NCBI GenBank assembly: GCA_051294375.1
Contig: CM119266.1
Span: 10,441,677 to 10,505,676 of the forward strand
Length of the DNA stretch: 64,000 nt
Origin: Paraspadella gotoi
Taxonomy: Eukaryota; Chaetognatha
Direction of reading: 5' to 3'
Made by a program: the position numbers and the translations under genes. Each line of letters begins with the position of its first letter. The stretch's first letter is position 1. This document shows positions 1 through 13,286 of the stretch, in pieces. Under the pieces are notes generated by a model that was not told the origin of the DNA, made no database searches, and saw only the letters and a program-made list of their open reading frames with translations.

Positions 1-3
1 ACA

Positions 4-81
<78 letters not shown>

Positions 82-2313
82 TTGGTGAGATAACCGAATC
101 ACCTCAAAGAGACATTTCTGGTTTCCTCCAAATCGGTCTCCCGATTCGTCTCAATGTCGTCGTCTTTGTCGTTGTCGTCCTTTTTGCCGTCGTCGTCTTT
201 GTCGCTGTTGTCAATGTCGTCTGTGTCGTCGTCATCGTCGTCGTCATCGTCGTTGTTTTGTTCTCATCGTCATCTTCGTCATTGTCGTGCTACTGCCTTT
301 CTTTCTTGACATCTCCAGCTTGATAAATGAGGTGTTAAACTATTTCTTGTCAGCAATTTTTGTCTATTCTATACTTTGTCATTAGTCGTGGTTGTCATCG
401 TCTTCCTCTTATTGTTGACATTGCTTCAGCCCTTTATCCTCGTCTTCGTCGTCGTTTTTATCGTCTTCATGGTCGTCGTCGTCTTCATCGTCGTCGTCGT
501 CGTCGTCGTCTTCATCGTCGTTGAAGAGGACTTCTTTGTCTGGAACCGGAAGTCACTGCCGCCTCTCGTCTGACGCAGCGAGGACGCTTCAAGCGCCAGA
601 GAAAATGGAAGGCGGTTTGAGAGGAAGAGAGGGAGGAGGGGAGGGGAGAAGGAGAGGGGAAGGAGAAGGAGAAGGAGAGGGGAAGGAGGAGGAGAAGGAG
701 AGGGGAGGGAGGAGGAAAAGTAATGGGGAGGGAGGAGGAGAAGGAGAGGGGAGGGAGGAGGAGAAGGAGAGGGGATGGAGGAGGAGAAGGAGAGGGGAGA
801 TCGGGGGATGGAGGAAAGGGACGTCGTAGAAGGTAGAAGGTGGAAGGTGGAAGGTGGCGGGGAGGGAAGGGGGAAATGAATGGATAAAGGGGAAGAAAAA
901 AGGAAAGATGACTGGATGGAATGGTAAGGGTTGGTAAGGGTCGGTAAGGGTAAGAGAATAGAACGAAGACTTGAAGAGTTGTTAAGGGTGGGGAGCTAAT
1001 CCGTGGCGGCAAGAGGAAACTGGATGTGAAGGATTCCTTCTTTCTCGTGAATTCTCAAAAACGACAAAGACACTCACGAAGACTCACAAACAAGGAGCTG
1101 CCCATATTCACGGTTGACAGCTCATCCAGCCACATTACTGGCGCCACAACGACGGACATTAGCATCCGGGATTTCGAAACCAACGAGAGGCATCTTCGAA
1201 TCCGTGAGGTCGGAGTTTGAGAGAGAGAGAGAGAGAGAGAAGCAGAGAGAGACGCAGAGGATGAGAGAGAGATGAGTGCGACGAGAAAGAGAGAGAGACG
1301 AGAAGAGACGGCGAGATGAGAGAGACGATGAGAGGAGAGAGGAAGAGAGATGCAAAGAGAGACGAAGAGAGCAGACGACGATGAAAGAATGAGAGAGAGA
1401 AAGAGAGATGAGAGAGAGAGAGAAAGAGAAAGAGAGAGAGAGAGAGAGTGTGTTTCGCCTCGGAAACCAGTCTCGTGTCTCGTTTCACGCTTCGACAAAG
1501 TTTTCCCCATTAACTTTCCATATTATTTGCATTTGTATGCAAACAGCCAAACTTTTGACGCGAAAGAATTGTTTTCATTCACATTCTAAATGGAAAATGT
1601 TTTTTGTATTTATTTATTTATTATTTCTGAACATTAGCAGGAATTTAACAACCGGCCGGCGCGGAGACTTGCAAGCGATTATATTTGATAAAAATCAGCG
1701 GAACGGGCCGAGTGCGGCTCACCTTGTCCAGAGTCCACGGTTGGATTTGAAAACAAAAAAACAAAAACGAACTGACGATAGATAATCGAGTGTGAATTGA
1801 TAATTAGTTTAAAAAGCCCAATATTTTACTCACAGTGGTTGATTGATTCCGGGCGAGTTGAAACGGGACCTGTGTTACCTACTTGTCATTAAAATCACCA
1901 TATTAATTTTGATTGTCCCTATCATTATCGACGACGTTGCGGTTTGTCAAATTTGGTAAAAGAAGATCACAATGAAATCCCACTCGAGCGAACAATTTGG
2001 ATCGAGACTTGGGAGGACCGAATAAAAGCGAGAAAACGGCTCATGGGCGTGGCCCCGTTTGCGCGAATGGCAAAGAGAGGCAAGGAATGGCAAAGAAGTA
2101 GAATGCGGTGGCGGGGTTAACATTCGACCTCATCGAACCCTATCGAACGTTTAAGGATGAGCGGAAGAAGGGAGTGGAGTGGAAATAACACGGAACATTT
2201 ATCCGAGCGGGGCTTTAGGCACTAAGCTAGGCTTTTAAAAGCGACTTATATAATAACTCAGATATTGAATCCGGTATAAACTGACTAAAACTTATGTAAA
2301 AGGTAAACAGTTT

Positions 2314-2353
<40 letters not shown>

Positions 2354-2584
2354 TTATTCCTTCGCTCATTCTTTTTCTCCTCTCTCCTCTCGTCTTTATC
2401 TTAATGTCTAGAAAATTATCTTTTTCATTATATAACTATCATATATCTTTCTATTTCATCTTTCTTTTTCCAGGGAAAGGTCCCACTTCTCGATCTCCCC
2501 TTAGTCGACCGTTGACTCTTCGGTCTTCACTCTCCAGTCCGAGCGGGTGACCCGTTTGAAAAAAGCCAACCCTGACCCAATCAT

Positions 2585-2586
<2 letters not shown>

Positions 2587-2672
<86 letters not shown>
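2587..2672. repeat. (CT)n microsatellite, about 43 units
   Basis: This is an uninterrupted CT run. In copy B the equivalent at 15,963-16,047 is broken by several TCT slips, as expected of either length polymorphism or read error. Confidence 0.95.
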
Positions 2673-2675
<3 letters not shown>

Positions 2676-2802
2676 CCGTTTCGCTTAACCTCAAAAGTTA
2701 CCCAAATGGTTCTCCCGCCCGCCATTATACTTTCCTTACATCATTAACGACCATTTTCCTTTTTTTCTAAAAAAAAACTCACTTCTACGGATCAACATAA
2801 CG

Positions 2803-2884
2803 GTAACATAACATAACATAACATAACATAACATAACATAACATAACATAACATAACATAACATAACATAACATAACATAACAG
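2803..2884. repeat. (ATAAC)n pentanucleotide array
   Basis: About 16 perfect ATAAC units are followed by several ATCATGT-type imperfect repeats (2905-2940). The copy at 16,187-16,268 has the same unit but many added or missing bases. Confidence 0.95.
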
Positions 2885-3163
2885 TAGGTTCTCATATATT
2901 TGATTATGTATCATGTATCATGTATCATGTCTCATGTATAATTATTTTAGCTATTTTTGCTTTTAGGTTTGTTTAATTTTCTTTTAGTTAATGAATAAGA
3001 TTTTTATTGCACAGCGCGTATATTAAATAGTAAATAAATATGAATATTTAAACAAATATTCGAACCCGACGAGATTCGGACAGTTTCCTTGGCAGTTTCC
3101 GAATTCCCCCAACTCCGTGGTCCCATCTCCCGGTCTCAGTTTCCACTTTCCAATAAAACGTCG

Positions 3164-3188
3164 NNNNNNNNNNNNNNNNNNNNNNNNN
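3164..3188. other. 25-N placeholder gap
   Basis: In copy B (near 16,565) the two flanking sequences adjoin directly, so the true gap is about 0 bases. This marks a contig join, not missing sequence. Confidence 0.85.
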
Positions 3189-3286
3189 GAGGGATCAGAG
3201 GAGGGGGGGGTAAATGGTGAGGAAAAGGAGAAGGGAGTTTCTTCCTTCCTTATTCTCCTCGCGCATGTCTCAAATTGAAATTCAGA

Positions 3287-3296
3287 GTCACGTGAC
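3287..3296. promoter_or_regulatory. GTCACGTGAC E-box palindrome
   Basis: This 10-bp perfect palindrome contains CACGTG and is followed at once by ACGCGT. It is conserved at 16,665-16,674 in the stretch where both copies are identical. CACGTG is the binding core of bHLH factors of the USF/Myc class. No gene start is evident next to it, so a regulatory role is only a suggestion. Confidence 0.3.
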
Positions 3297-3333
3297 GCGT
3301 CTCGCCTCATTGCGCGCTTATCGTTGAAGACGC

Positions 3334-3374
<41 letters not shown>

Positions 3375-4586
3375 GAGAGATGAGGAGAGAGATGAGAGAC
3401 AGTGTGCGGCGCCACGATCCGGGAAAAGAGCGCATGCATCGCCTAGATGGGCGTGGATAGCGTGCGTGCGCGGAGAGGAAGAGGCGCGAAATCGTTTGGC
3501 AAAACGACTGTTAGAGAGGAGCGTGTGAGACGAATAGAGAATGGTAAACGAAGAGAAGACGAGAAAGAAAAGAGAAAGATAGATAAGGAAAAAGAAAGAA
3601 AGAAGACAAGAAGAGAAAGCAAAGAAAGAAAAGAAGAGGAAAGGAAGATTGACAAAAATCAGAAAGAAAACAGAAAAATATCAATGGAAAGTTGGGGAGT
3701 ATTGTTGGAACAACAAAGAAATCCCTGGACCGTTTCTACCTACTACCTGCTCTCTTCTCTCGTCATCTCTCTCTCTCTCTCTCCTCTCCTCACAGATCTC
3801 TCGTCTCATGCTCTCTCTCTCTCTCCTCTCTTCTCTCTCTCTCAATCTCTACTCTCTTCGTCATCGGCCGCAGACATTTCCCACATTTGCATACTAGAGT
3901 TGTTACAGTAGAGCGCACACAAGCGCTGCAGCTGGGACCCGAAAAAATGAATGATTATCGCGAGAAATGAAATACAATTTTTTCAAGTTAACGAAAAAAA
4001 AAAATGAAGCAGCGAAGAAGACAGATTAAAAAAAAGCTGAACTAAAAAGTAGGAAAGAATACTATTAAGCTATAAATAGTGCCCATAAAAAGGCCTAAGA
4101 AAGTTGGAGAAAAAGGTGATGCCGATAACAAATGAGACATGAAGAGATGGATAATATTAATATAGAAGCAATCAATAATATGAAGAGCGAAGAGGAGTTT
4201 AAAAGTTAATAATTATCCTTTTCTTTTAACGTTTGACGTTTGACGAGAGCGAATCCATGGCAACCTGTCGAAGATAGTGGCGATAGGAATCGAAAACGAA
4301 TGTCAAAGTTCAAACGAAATCCCTAACAATAGTAGAAAATAAAGTATCGAATATCCTTACAGTTCTGAACTGTTTAGATGTTTTTGGAATGCAAACTTAA
4401 TTTCCCATCAATCATATACATTCGATATTAATTCTTGGAGACTAAGCAATATTTAAATCTATAAATGTAATTTTTGATCGATGTGCTGCATTGGATATTA
4501 TAACAGTCATTTTATCTTATTAAAATACCTAAATTTTTATGACAAAGTTGGATTTAATAATTGATATTTTCCCAGTTGACACCGTT

Positions 4587-4643
<57 letters not shown>

Positions 4644-4838
4644 CTCCTCTCTGCTCTCTCTTTCTCTCTCCTCTCTCTCTCTCTCTCTCTCGTTCTGTTC
4701 TCAGTCTCTCTTACATTAAATCGAGTTGATTTTTTTCCAGCAACAACCAAAGGGCTTTTAGATGGTTCCAAGCAGCCCCGAAAGATTTGCTTTGCAAAGG
4801 CCTGCGTATTACTTGAGAGAGGAGAGAGAGAAGAGAGA

Positions 4839-4869
<31 letters not shown>

Positions 4870-5826
4870 TAGAGAGAGAGAGAAGAGAGAGAAGAGAGAG
4901 TGAGAGACATGCTTAAGAAAAGAAAGTAGAGAGGGTAGAAAATAGCGAGAGACAAGAGTGAAATAAAGTGTCTTTCTTTTTTTTTAGCGTTTTCTTTTTT
5001 TTCCTAATTCCTACTTTCCTGTTGTCGTTCTTCACGTGTCCTTTCCTTTATCTTTGTCTATTTTCCGTTTATTTCTTCCTTTCATTGTTTTTTTTCTTTC
5101 TTTCTTTCAATCTTTCATTAATCCATTCTTTTCTTCCCATACTCTCCGTCTTTCTCTCCCTCATTCTTTCATTCTTTTCCCTAATTCCATCCCCGTTCCC
5201 AACGAAATGAATTCATCGCCCGCCGAAAGTTCTCTAAGAAATTTTTTTTCCCCGTCGGCGTCGAAGCCAAATTGTTGGTCAAAGAGGAAAAAAGAGAGAA
5301 AGAAAGAAAGAAAAAAATGAAAAAAAAATTCATAAAAAAAATTATAAAATCCTTTTTTTTTTAAAAGGAACAATTGCTAGCGAAAACGAGGAAGAGGACA
5401 AGACGACGACCGTCTCGAGTTTTCAAAGAATTTAAAAATAAATAAAGATAATTTCATTTATAACTAAATTAGTTACCTCTCCGGGAACCTGTCCTTGTCA
5501 AGGTTTATTATAAATGGCGACGCATGGCTGAATCAATTATACATAACTGTGAAATCCATCATTTATCCTTGTAAATATTAAGACTTAAGGGTATGGTTGT
5601 ATAATAATGAAACAATTTTTAATATCGGGTTGTACCAAATTTCATATAATATTGAAACCAGTCAAAACGACAGTTCCGTGAAGCTTGTTGTTTGTGAACA
5701 TTAATCACTCGACAATGATCTCAAATCACTGGTACTAATTGCAGCAACTGACAATGAAAGCCGACCGTCACGAGCCGGAAAGGAATCGCCTAGCGTCAAC
5801 TCGATCGGGCGGCTTTCAAAACGAGC

Positions 5827-5849
5827 GCTGCGACGTTCTTCGTCGCAGC
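5827..5849. other. 9-bp perfect stem-loop
   Basis: GCTGCGACG and CGTCGCAGC are separated by a 5-base loop. It is present without change at 19,070-19,092, although neighbouring bases differ by indels. Confidence 0.7.
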
Positions 5850-6442
5850 TGCCAGCGAGGCTGCTGTTGGTTTTAGAACGTTGTAATCGTTGTTGAAACC
5901 TTTCATTCATACATTATTTATTTTCATATTCGTTAATAAATATATAAAACAAACCTTTGGGAAATTTCAATTAGTGCTTACCGTCGAAAAAGCGCCAAAA
6001 AAATTTGGTTCGCGCTGAAGATTTGGGACCCAAGAAACCTTAGGTTTTGCCGACCTTGCTCCGTGCCCGCAGACCCGGGGAGCAAATAGCCTCTTGCGCA
6101 CGCGGACCGCGGGAGAGAAGAAGATCTGCGGGTGCGCGACAATAAGTATTCTAGATTATTCTTCGCTGATCTCGCATCAACGGGCAGAATTCTTCCAATG
6201 CAATCTTGGCCAACGAGCACGAGTCACCAAAGAGACTCTTATGCAACGCTGGCAATTTCGACGAAAGGCAGGGACATAAAGGAAAACGGGGAGGGAAGAC
6301 AATAATAACAACAACAACAAACAACGGTTCGAGGAGGAATATATTGATCGTTTCTTTGTTGGGTTTACCCGGATGTAGTGTGTGTGTTGTGTGTGTGTAT
6401 GTGTGTAGTGGGTGTTAGTAGTTAGTAAGTGCTGGGTTTGTG

Positions 6443-6486
<44 letters not shown>

Positions 6487-6744
6487 AGAGAGAGAGAGAG
6501 CAGAAGAGAGAGAGAGATGAGAGAAGAGAGAGAGAGAGAGAGAATATACGGAAGCATATGGCGCAATGGATCGAGGCGACAAATAATAAGGAGATCAGTA
6601 TAGACTGAGGGGTGAATGGATTGGACGGTTGGAGCGGATGGAATGGATGGGCGGCAATGTGTCGGAAGCGAGACCTGGTAGGGTCAAAGGAATTAAAAAA
6701 CGAGAACGAAAAAAAAAAAAAATGACAGCACGGAGCGATACAAT

Positions 6745-6810
<66 letters not shown>

Positions 6811-6926
6811 AGAGAAGAGAGAGAGAGAGAGAGAGAAAGGAATATCCTCAATGCGGCTTTTTTTCCGAGGAGCAAGCAACTAGGCGCGAGAGATTTAAGG
6901 AAAGCAGCTTGGCAAAGAGAGAGAGA

Positions 6927-6991
<65 letters not shown>

Positions 6992-8020
6992 GAGAGAATG
7001 AGAGAAGAGAGAGAGAAGAATGAGGAATTCTGTGTCCGTAATTTTTGGCAAACGGTTGGCGCTATTTTTGGCTCGAGGCTTCCCCGCTTCGGCGACGCAC
7101 GTCGGGAATGCCAAAAACCCGGGACGAGCAAAGACGACGAACAACGACGACGACGAACGACGACGACGAGAAATATCATAAGGGTGCAGACCGACACCGA
7201 ATTTAACACCTTCGACCGCAACGTTTAAGGTTGAGAATAAAAGAGAAATTGTTGCGAATGCCATTAAAAAAACGAAATGTCCGAATTAAAATAATACAAA
7301 TCTGGAAAAGAGAGCTTGTTAAAAACTATAAAAAAAAATATCTGCAATTCATTAAGTCTTTATCTTTGCCTTCGGCGAAATCGTTTTAATTTTCTAAACT
7401 TTGTATTCAGGTTGTCAAGAGCATTCGATTGGTGGGATGAAGTTTGAAGGAGGAAACGCTAACAATAAAAGCCAAAAGCTGACAGAGTTGAAGTGAGATT
7501 AATGTTTCTCTGAATGAAAAGATTTCAACGCACAGTTCGAAAATTTTAGACACGGTTTGAGGAAACAGCTTGATTGTTAATTCATTAAATCTTAACTATG
7601 TAACTGGCAGTATTGTGGCGGTCGGTTACACGGATGTACCCACACATTACCACCCATTAACCCACGGTCCGTTAAGTCGTTACGGGGCAACAGCCACCGT
7701 ATTGACCAGCGACCACCGCCACGCCTAGGGATGTCGACGGACGCTTTAAAACTCAAGTCGCCTCGCTCCGAAGATCGCCGACTCCGTATGATCTTTTCTC
7801 GGAGAATTAATTGTCCAACGTCGATGGTTTGTGCTTCGTTCGTCCCGAAGTCCGTTCGGATGCCTTGTCGTCCCTCTGTGGGTCCGTGACTCAAACTGAG
7901 ACGGCATTTGTTTTTGTTTTTTTTTTGTTTTTTTTCTTTTTTCGGAACGTCGAAGGTTTTAAACCTACTTCTAGACTCGATTCTACGCGGGTCCATCGAT
8001 CGAATTAGAGAGAAGAGAGA

Positions 8021-8096
<76 letters not shown>

Positions 8097-8586
8097 GAGG
8101 CAGAGAGAGAGAGAAAAGAGAAAATTCGTTTAGCGAACGTGATATAACGTGACAGATCGAACGTCGGACTCTTCAGGTTCTTAATAAAGTATGTCTGTTT
8201 GGCGGCAAAAAATAATTAGTTATAAAATGGCATTTACCTATTAACATCTTTTGTGAATCTTATTTTTTAGTTAAAATAATGGATTGTAACATGGGGACAG
8301 AATGGTTTAAATTTAGATTTTTGTATTTAAATATTTTTGCTGGAGAGCAAAAACACGAAGTTCCACTCTTGTTCAAATCTGTACGCTTTGGATGAAGTAA
8401 ACGGTTCTTTCTTGCCTTCAAACAGCCCATGTGCAATCGAGTTGCAGGCAACGAATCTTGCAAATCTTATGACGTCCCGAGGATAAAGAGCGCAAATGGA
8501 AAGCGTACAATGACAAATATGCCTTTCCTTTGGCTTCTAAGATTAACTATTTACCCGGAAGGAAATTTCTCCTTTCTTTCATTATT

Positions 8587-8617
<31 letters not shown>

Positions 8618-9769
8618 ACTCTCCTTGCTCTCTCTCTCGTCTCTCTCTCTCCATCGCTCGTGTCTCTCTCTCTCCTCTATCCTTTTCCTCAGCTTCTCCG
8701 CGCTCCTCCTCTGCGGCTCGAGCACTACGCGCAGTCGTTCGGAACTCCTCTCCTTCTCCTCTCTTCTCGACCTCTACTCCATCCCTCTCTCCGTTCATCC
8801 CTCGTCATCCGTCTTCTCTCATCTCTTCACTCCTCCTCTCTCATCCTCACTCTCATCCGCGGTCTCTCTCTCTCTCTCTCTCTCTAAAAGGCCAACGACT
8901 CAAAACAGAAAATGCAAAAAAACGCTATGCCCGTACCCTTCCTCTCATCCGCTCTCGGCGCCCCTCGGTCCCTTTAACTCCCAATATAAAACCAAACGAA
9001 AATTCCCAATTTTATATTTTTTTTCCTCTTGTCCTCGCCTTTTTTTTTTGTTGTGTGCGGATTTTCCCTTTTTTTTTCCCGTGTGGACGAAAAAAAGTTT
9101 CTCGAGTCCTCTATCGAACGCGAGAAACTCGTGTTTTGTGGTCATTCCCAGCGGGCATCGAAAAAAAAACCGCAAAACCAATAAAGCGCCACTAAAACAT
9201 ATTCTTTTTTTCATATTTCAGAGAGAAAAAGTGTGGATTTTCTTAAGTCGCAGCGAGCGAACTTTCTAAGAGATGTGTTTTTCCTTAATTTTTTGTATTA
9301 TTTTCAAAAAGTTAAAGAAAGAAGACATCATTCTTAGAAAAAAATACTAGCACCTAAACCTTTAAAATCAAATAAAATGACATTTCTAAGAATTGGATGG
9401 CGCTTTGTTTATAACTAGCCACATAGTTTGTTTATTTTTTTTAAACGTTTTTTTTTTCTTTATTATTTTTTCCGTTTATACTTTTTATAAACCGGAACAT
9501 AATTCTGACATATTTTTGTTTCACAATGTGCACCGGACCTTCAAGTCGGATCAATCGTTGGGAAAAACAAAACAAAGAAAAGAAAAAAACGCAATCAAAG
9601 AAAAAGATTTAAAGAAAAGTGATCCAAGTTTTTGGATGTTTTAAAAAAACGACAAAAACTATTCTTTTTGCAGATAATAAGAAACAAAAAATCTCCCATA
9701 ACTTTCTCTATTTGTTTTATAAAACGTTCCCTGCTGACTGAAATGGCTGGAGCTTACAACTTTTTTATG

Positions 9770-9800
<31 letters not shown>

Positions 9801-10010
9801 CTCGTTCTTCTACTCTCTTTCTCTTTTCTGCTCATCTTCTCTCTCTCTCCTCTTCTCTCTCTCTCTCTCTCTCTCTCTGCTCTTCTCTCTCCTCTTCAGT
9901 GCAGTGCGTGAGCTGTTAGCCTATGTTAAAAAGGTGGAGGTACTGGTGGTAAAAAAAGAAAGTAAAGAAAAAAAAGGAGTTAAAATGTAAGGTATATGCA
10001 AATTGTCCGG

Positions 10011-10105
10011 GGCGCAGGGTCGCGCCCCTGCTCGCAGCGGCCGAGGCTGAGGCGCTAGGTCGCTACGGGCGAAAGCTCAAAAACTCCGCAGCCCAGCTGC
10101 GGTAA
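10011..10105. other. GC-rich island with two hairpins
   Basis: This is a short GC-rich patch in AT-rich surroundings. In the second copy (22,945-22,963) GGGGCGC pairs with GCGCCCC over a 5-base loop. Here the same hairpin carries an extra C, and a second stem CCGCAG/CTGCGG follows near 10,087. It does not fold as a tRNA and lacks the GGTTCGA T-loop motif. It may be part of a short interspersed repeat or an exon of an unseen gene. Confidence 0.4.
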
Positions 10106-11801
10106 CAAGTACATTCAGCCTATTGCATTCGAAACGAAAATGAGAAGAAAAAAAAATGGAATGCGCTCAAGATAGAGAGAAAGAGAGAGAGGAGAGAGAG
10201 AGAGAGAGAGGAAAAGAGAGGAGAGAGAGAGGAGAAGAGAGGAGAGGAGAGAGAGAGAGAAGATTTTAAAATTGTTTAGATTACAAAGGGAAATGTTCAA
10301 TGTTATCTCTCATCTCTCTCTCAAATCATAAAATCAAGTTAAAATGCCCGTTGTGTTGTACATCTCTTCGCCAACGCACTCAGCTCACAGATGCTCGTAA
10401 ACTCACAAACACACTTAATGTCGTTAAATGTACTGAACGTATATTAGCTCAAGTCCCGAGAATTAATAGTCACACAATTTTCTCCTCTCTTTCCCTAAGT
10501 TGATTTTTAAAAAAAATTTTTCCGAAGTTTTGCCATAACTATTTATTGCTTATCATTAATAGTTGCGTAAATCGGCAAGTTAATGGCTTTGAATACCAAT
10601 TTAAATCGAATTAAAAAAACTCGAACCAACTCTTTCTCATTTTAAAAACTCTTTCTATGAGACCTTTTTAAGTTAATTTTGTTTGAAAAAAAAGTCTCTT
10701 ACAATTTTTTTTTCTGCCAGCGATGCGTTAAAATTTTTTCCCCCCTTGGAAATATTTGAAGGGCGGTTGAAAAAAAAAAATAAATAAATAAAAAAGAATG
10801 GGGACGTCAAAAAAGCAGATGCACTAAGTCGAGAGGTAATAGCCGTCGGAATACTCTGTAGGATATAAGCAACTTCGAGAGCGAATAAGTGTAACAAAAG
10901 TCACCTCGCTTTTACAGGGCGGAGGGGCAAGCGGACCTTGGACTGCCAAAACACCAGCCAGCTTCTAAGGGCGAGCGGTTGGGAAGAGTCCAAAACCGGC
11001 AACCAAATCTTGGGACAATTGAAAAGAAATGTTCGGGTTATTCTTTCAACAGAACAAATGATAAACAAAAGTAAATAATAGTAATAATGATATAAAATAA
11101 TAATAATGAATACATGATTAATATAAGAATTCATTAGAACAATAACGTAAAACTCGTAATTTCTCTCTTTTTAATTTTTCTCGCTTCGAATCGATCAATG
11201 TTTCGGCGCTTTCGCGCTTGTTTTCTTTTGCCGCCGTCCGATTCTTTTTTTTTTTTTTCATCTGCCTCCGAAAGAGACCGAGCCATCATGAAAGAGGCAC
11301 GCAGCAGCCTTTGAGGTATCTTGACGTTTTTTTTCTTTGCAAGCTTACCTTCAGAGATAAAACCGGAAAGCTGTCGGTTCACATCCTGACACCCGATTTT
11401 CCTTCGTAGAACTTTTTTTGTTGTTGTTCTTTGTAAAATCGCCTCAGTCGTCGACGAGAAAAAGATATTGTGTGTCTTTTGATTTGTTTGTGTTCTGTTG
11501 TTTGTTTGTCTTTTTTTCGCGTCGTTTCAGTAATTAACCGCAATTTTTTGTGTTTCGTTTTGTTTTTGTTTTTTGTTTTTTTCTCAAAATAGTTAATTAG
11601 TATAAAGAAGTTAAAAAGAAGCTTATCCACAAAAAACGAAAGAATAGAATTTCGTTTCACATTTTTTTTTTTTTGAATTTGGCAAACGGGTAGGTTTTCT
11701 TTTCTTCTTTTTTTTTCTTCTTCTCACTTCTTTTGGGTGCCGCCAGCGGGAGGTTGTTGTGTTGTTGGTTTTTATTTTATGTCCTTTGACTTTTTAATGT
11801 C

Positions 11802-11805
<4 letters not shown>

Positions 11806-11832
<27 letters not shown>

Positions 11833-11929
11833 AGAAAAGGAAAGATTGAAAAAAATCAAGAAAGAAACAGAAAATACAATTGAAGTTGGTAATTTTGAAC
11901 AACAAAGAAATCCCTGGGCCTTTCTCTCT
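11806..11929. repeat. Third partial copy of the 3.6-kb segment
   Basis: This stretch matches about 3,600-3,757 and 16,975-17,100, ending in the same words before a CT run and then a 25-N gap (11,930-11,954). It joins the end of copy A to sequence that belongs about 8 kb upstream, as expected of a chimeric join. Confidence 0.75.
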
Positions 11930-11954
11930 NNNNNNNNNNNNNNNNNNNNNNNNN

Positions 11955-13286
11955 CGAGAGAGAGAGAAGAGAGAGAGAGAGAGAAGAGAGAAGAGAGAGG
12001 CTTATTTTTCCCAAGGCGTAAAAGAAATCATTCGTCGGAAAAATGCGTCTTTGGATTTGTCGTATTCAAGAATAAAGTTGTAAGAAGTTTGAAAATTTAC
12101 ATTGGCAAATCAACTCAGAAATGTCAAATGTAGAGACCTATAAGACAACAACGAGTGTGGAGATATTCCTTAAGAATGAAATTTCACCATGTAGTATCCT
12201 TTCGTCGATAATCTTGATGATAGCTTTAGCAACCAAATATCAAGCCTTTTAGTTACCTGCAGGAATGTCAGGTGGAGTTCGGCATAGGGCGAAGCTAACC
12301 GTATGGCAGAGACGCGAGTAATTCAGTGAAGAACAAACAGAAAGAAACCAAAAATCGCAGTCTTATCCACATATTAGGTACTTACATAGTAAGTGCAAAA
12401 TAACCTTTTATTAAAATAAGATTATTTTTTCTTTTTTCCGCCAACGACAATGCGATTATCAATCGAAACGACCGAGAAAAAAAAAGGTCAATTCAGCTCC
12501 ATAGGAGGTGGGCGTGGCGGGAGGGTATGAAGGCGAATCGGCCAATCGGGTTGAGGAACGTTTGATATGTCCAATGTTCCACGGTTGAATCATATCATGA
12601 ACCAGATAGACGAAGTTTAAGTTTCCTTTTATTAATGATAATGACTATAACTATTTTTACCCATGAATTCTTAAATGGTAACATAACATCAATAATAATT
12701 TATATCCAACATAGAAAAATAGACGGACTCGTCGCGAGCCTAGACCTCGGATGCTTTCGAGTCCAAAAAGGCATCAGCCCTTTGAACAATCACGCCACGG
12801 AAGACGAATGTAGGCGAGAGGAGGCGCGAAAAGTTTCGAACGCGAGTCGGTACCGTTCAGCGCAGTCATGCCCTTATATCTCGAGAGGTCTTTGACGTCG
12901 AAGTCTTTGTCGTCGTCGTCGTCGTCGTCGTTTGTCGCCGTCGAAGCCGTGTGATTCTGGGCTTTGACGCCCGTGACGATTTCATTTCGGGCGATTTTCT
13001 TGCTATTTTGCAATAAAAGGAATTTAGACTTTGTTTCGAATAATTGCCGGGGTGAGAGAGAGAAGAGAGCAGAGAGAGAGAGAGAGAGAGAGAGAGTGAG
13101 AGAGAGAAGAGAGAGAGATGCAATGAAGTAAGAAAAGAAAGAAAAGAAAGGAAAGAAAAGAAAGAAAGAAAGAAAGAAACTAAATATGCTTCAAATTAAC
13201 CATCTCACAGCCAAACAGATCAATCGACATCACAGTCAATCAAAATCAATCAATCAATGCAAATACAATCAAATCAATAAATAACA
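11955..13286. other. Spacer between duplication copies
   Basis: This is mostly AT-rich unique sequence. A GC-richer stretch at 12,720-12,890 is open on the plus strand for about 55 codons, but shows no recognisable domain or clear splice sites. GTC repeats lie at 12,905-12,935, GA tracts at 13,050-13,110, and GAAA repeats at 13,130-13,180. No gene is called. Confidence 0.5.

Larger units (their letters stand above)
1..11803. repeat. Segmental duplication, copy A
   Basis: This block aligns collinearly with about 13,287-24,660. The left end is cut by the window edge, and homology stops near 11,803, where copy A runs into a GAAA tract and copy B continues with GTC repeats. Differences are mainly one-base insertions and deletions. 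AG/CT tracts lie at about 10-79, 1218-1449, 2317-2351, 2587-2672, 3333-3395, 3771-3851, 4589-4691, 4817-4908, 6446-6542, 6742-6838, 6918-6996, 8006-8118, 8587-8685, 8867-8885, 9772-9897 and 10170-10261. Other low-complexity stretches are GTC/GTT-rich DNA at 140-545 and a GGAGA purine run at 600-870. No open frame here has convincing protein character. Long frames are Ser-Leu or Arg-Glu translations of the microsatellites. Confidence 0.9.

Noticed and set aside
1055-1510. Long Ser-Leu and Arg-Glu open frames here and across the window
   Set aside because: They are translations of CT and GA microsatellites, open in several frames on both strands, with no unique protein sequence.
8530-9269. 214-221-codon plus-strand frames
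   Set aside because: Ser/Leu/Phe-rich translation of CT and T-rich DNA; not kept in copy B.
10011-10105. tRNA gene
   Set aside because: No cloverleaf and no GGTTCGA T-loop; only two simple hairpins.
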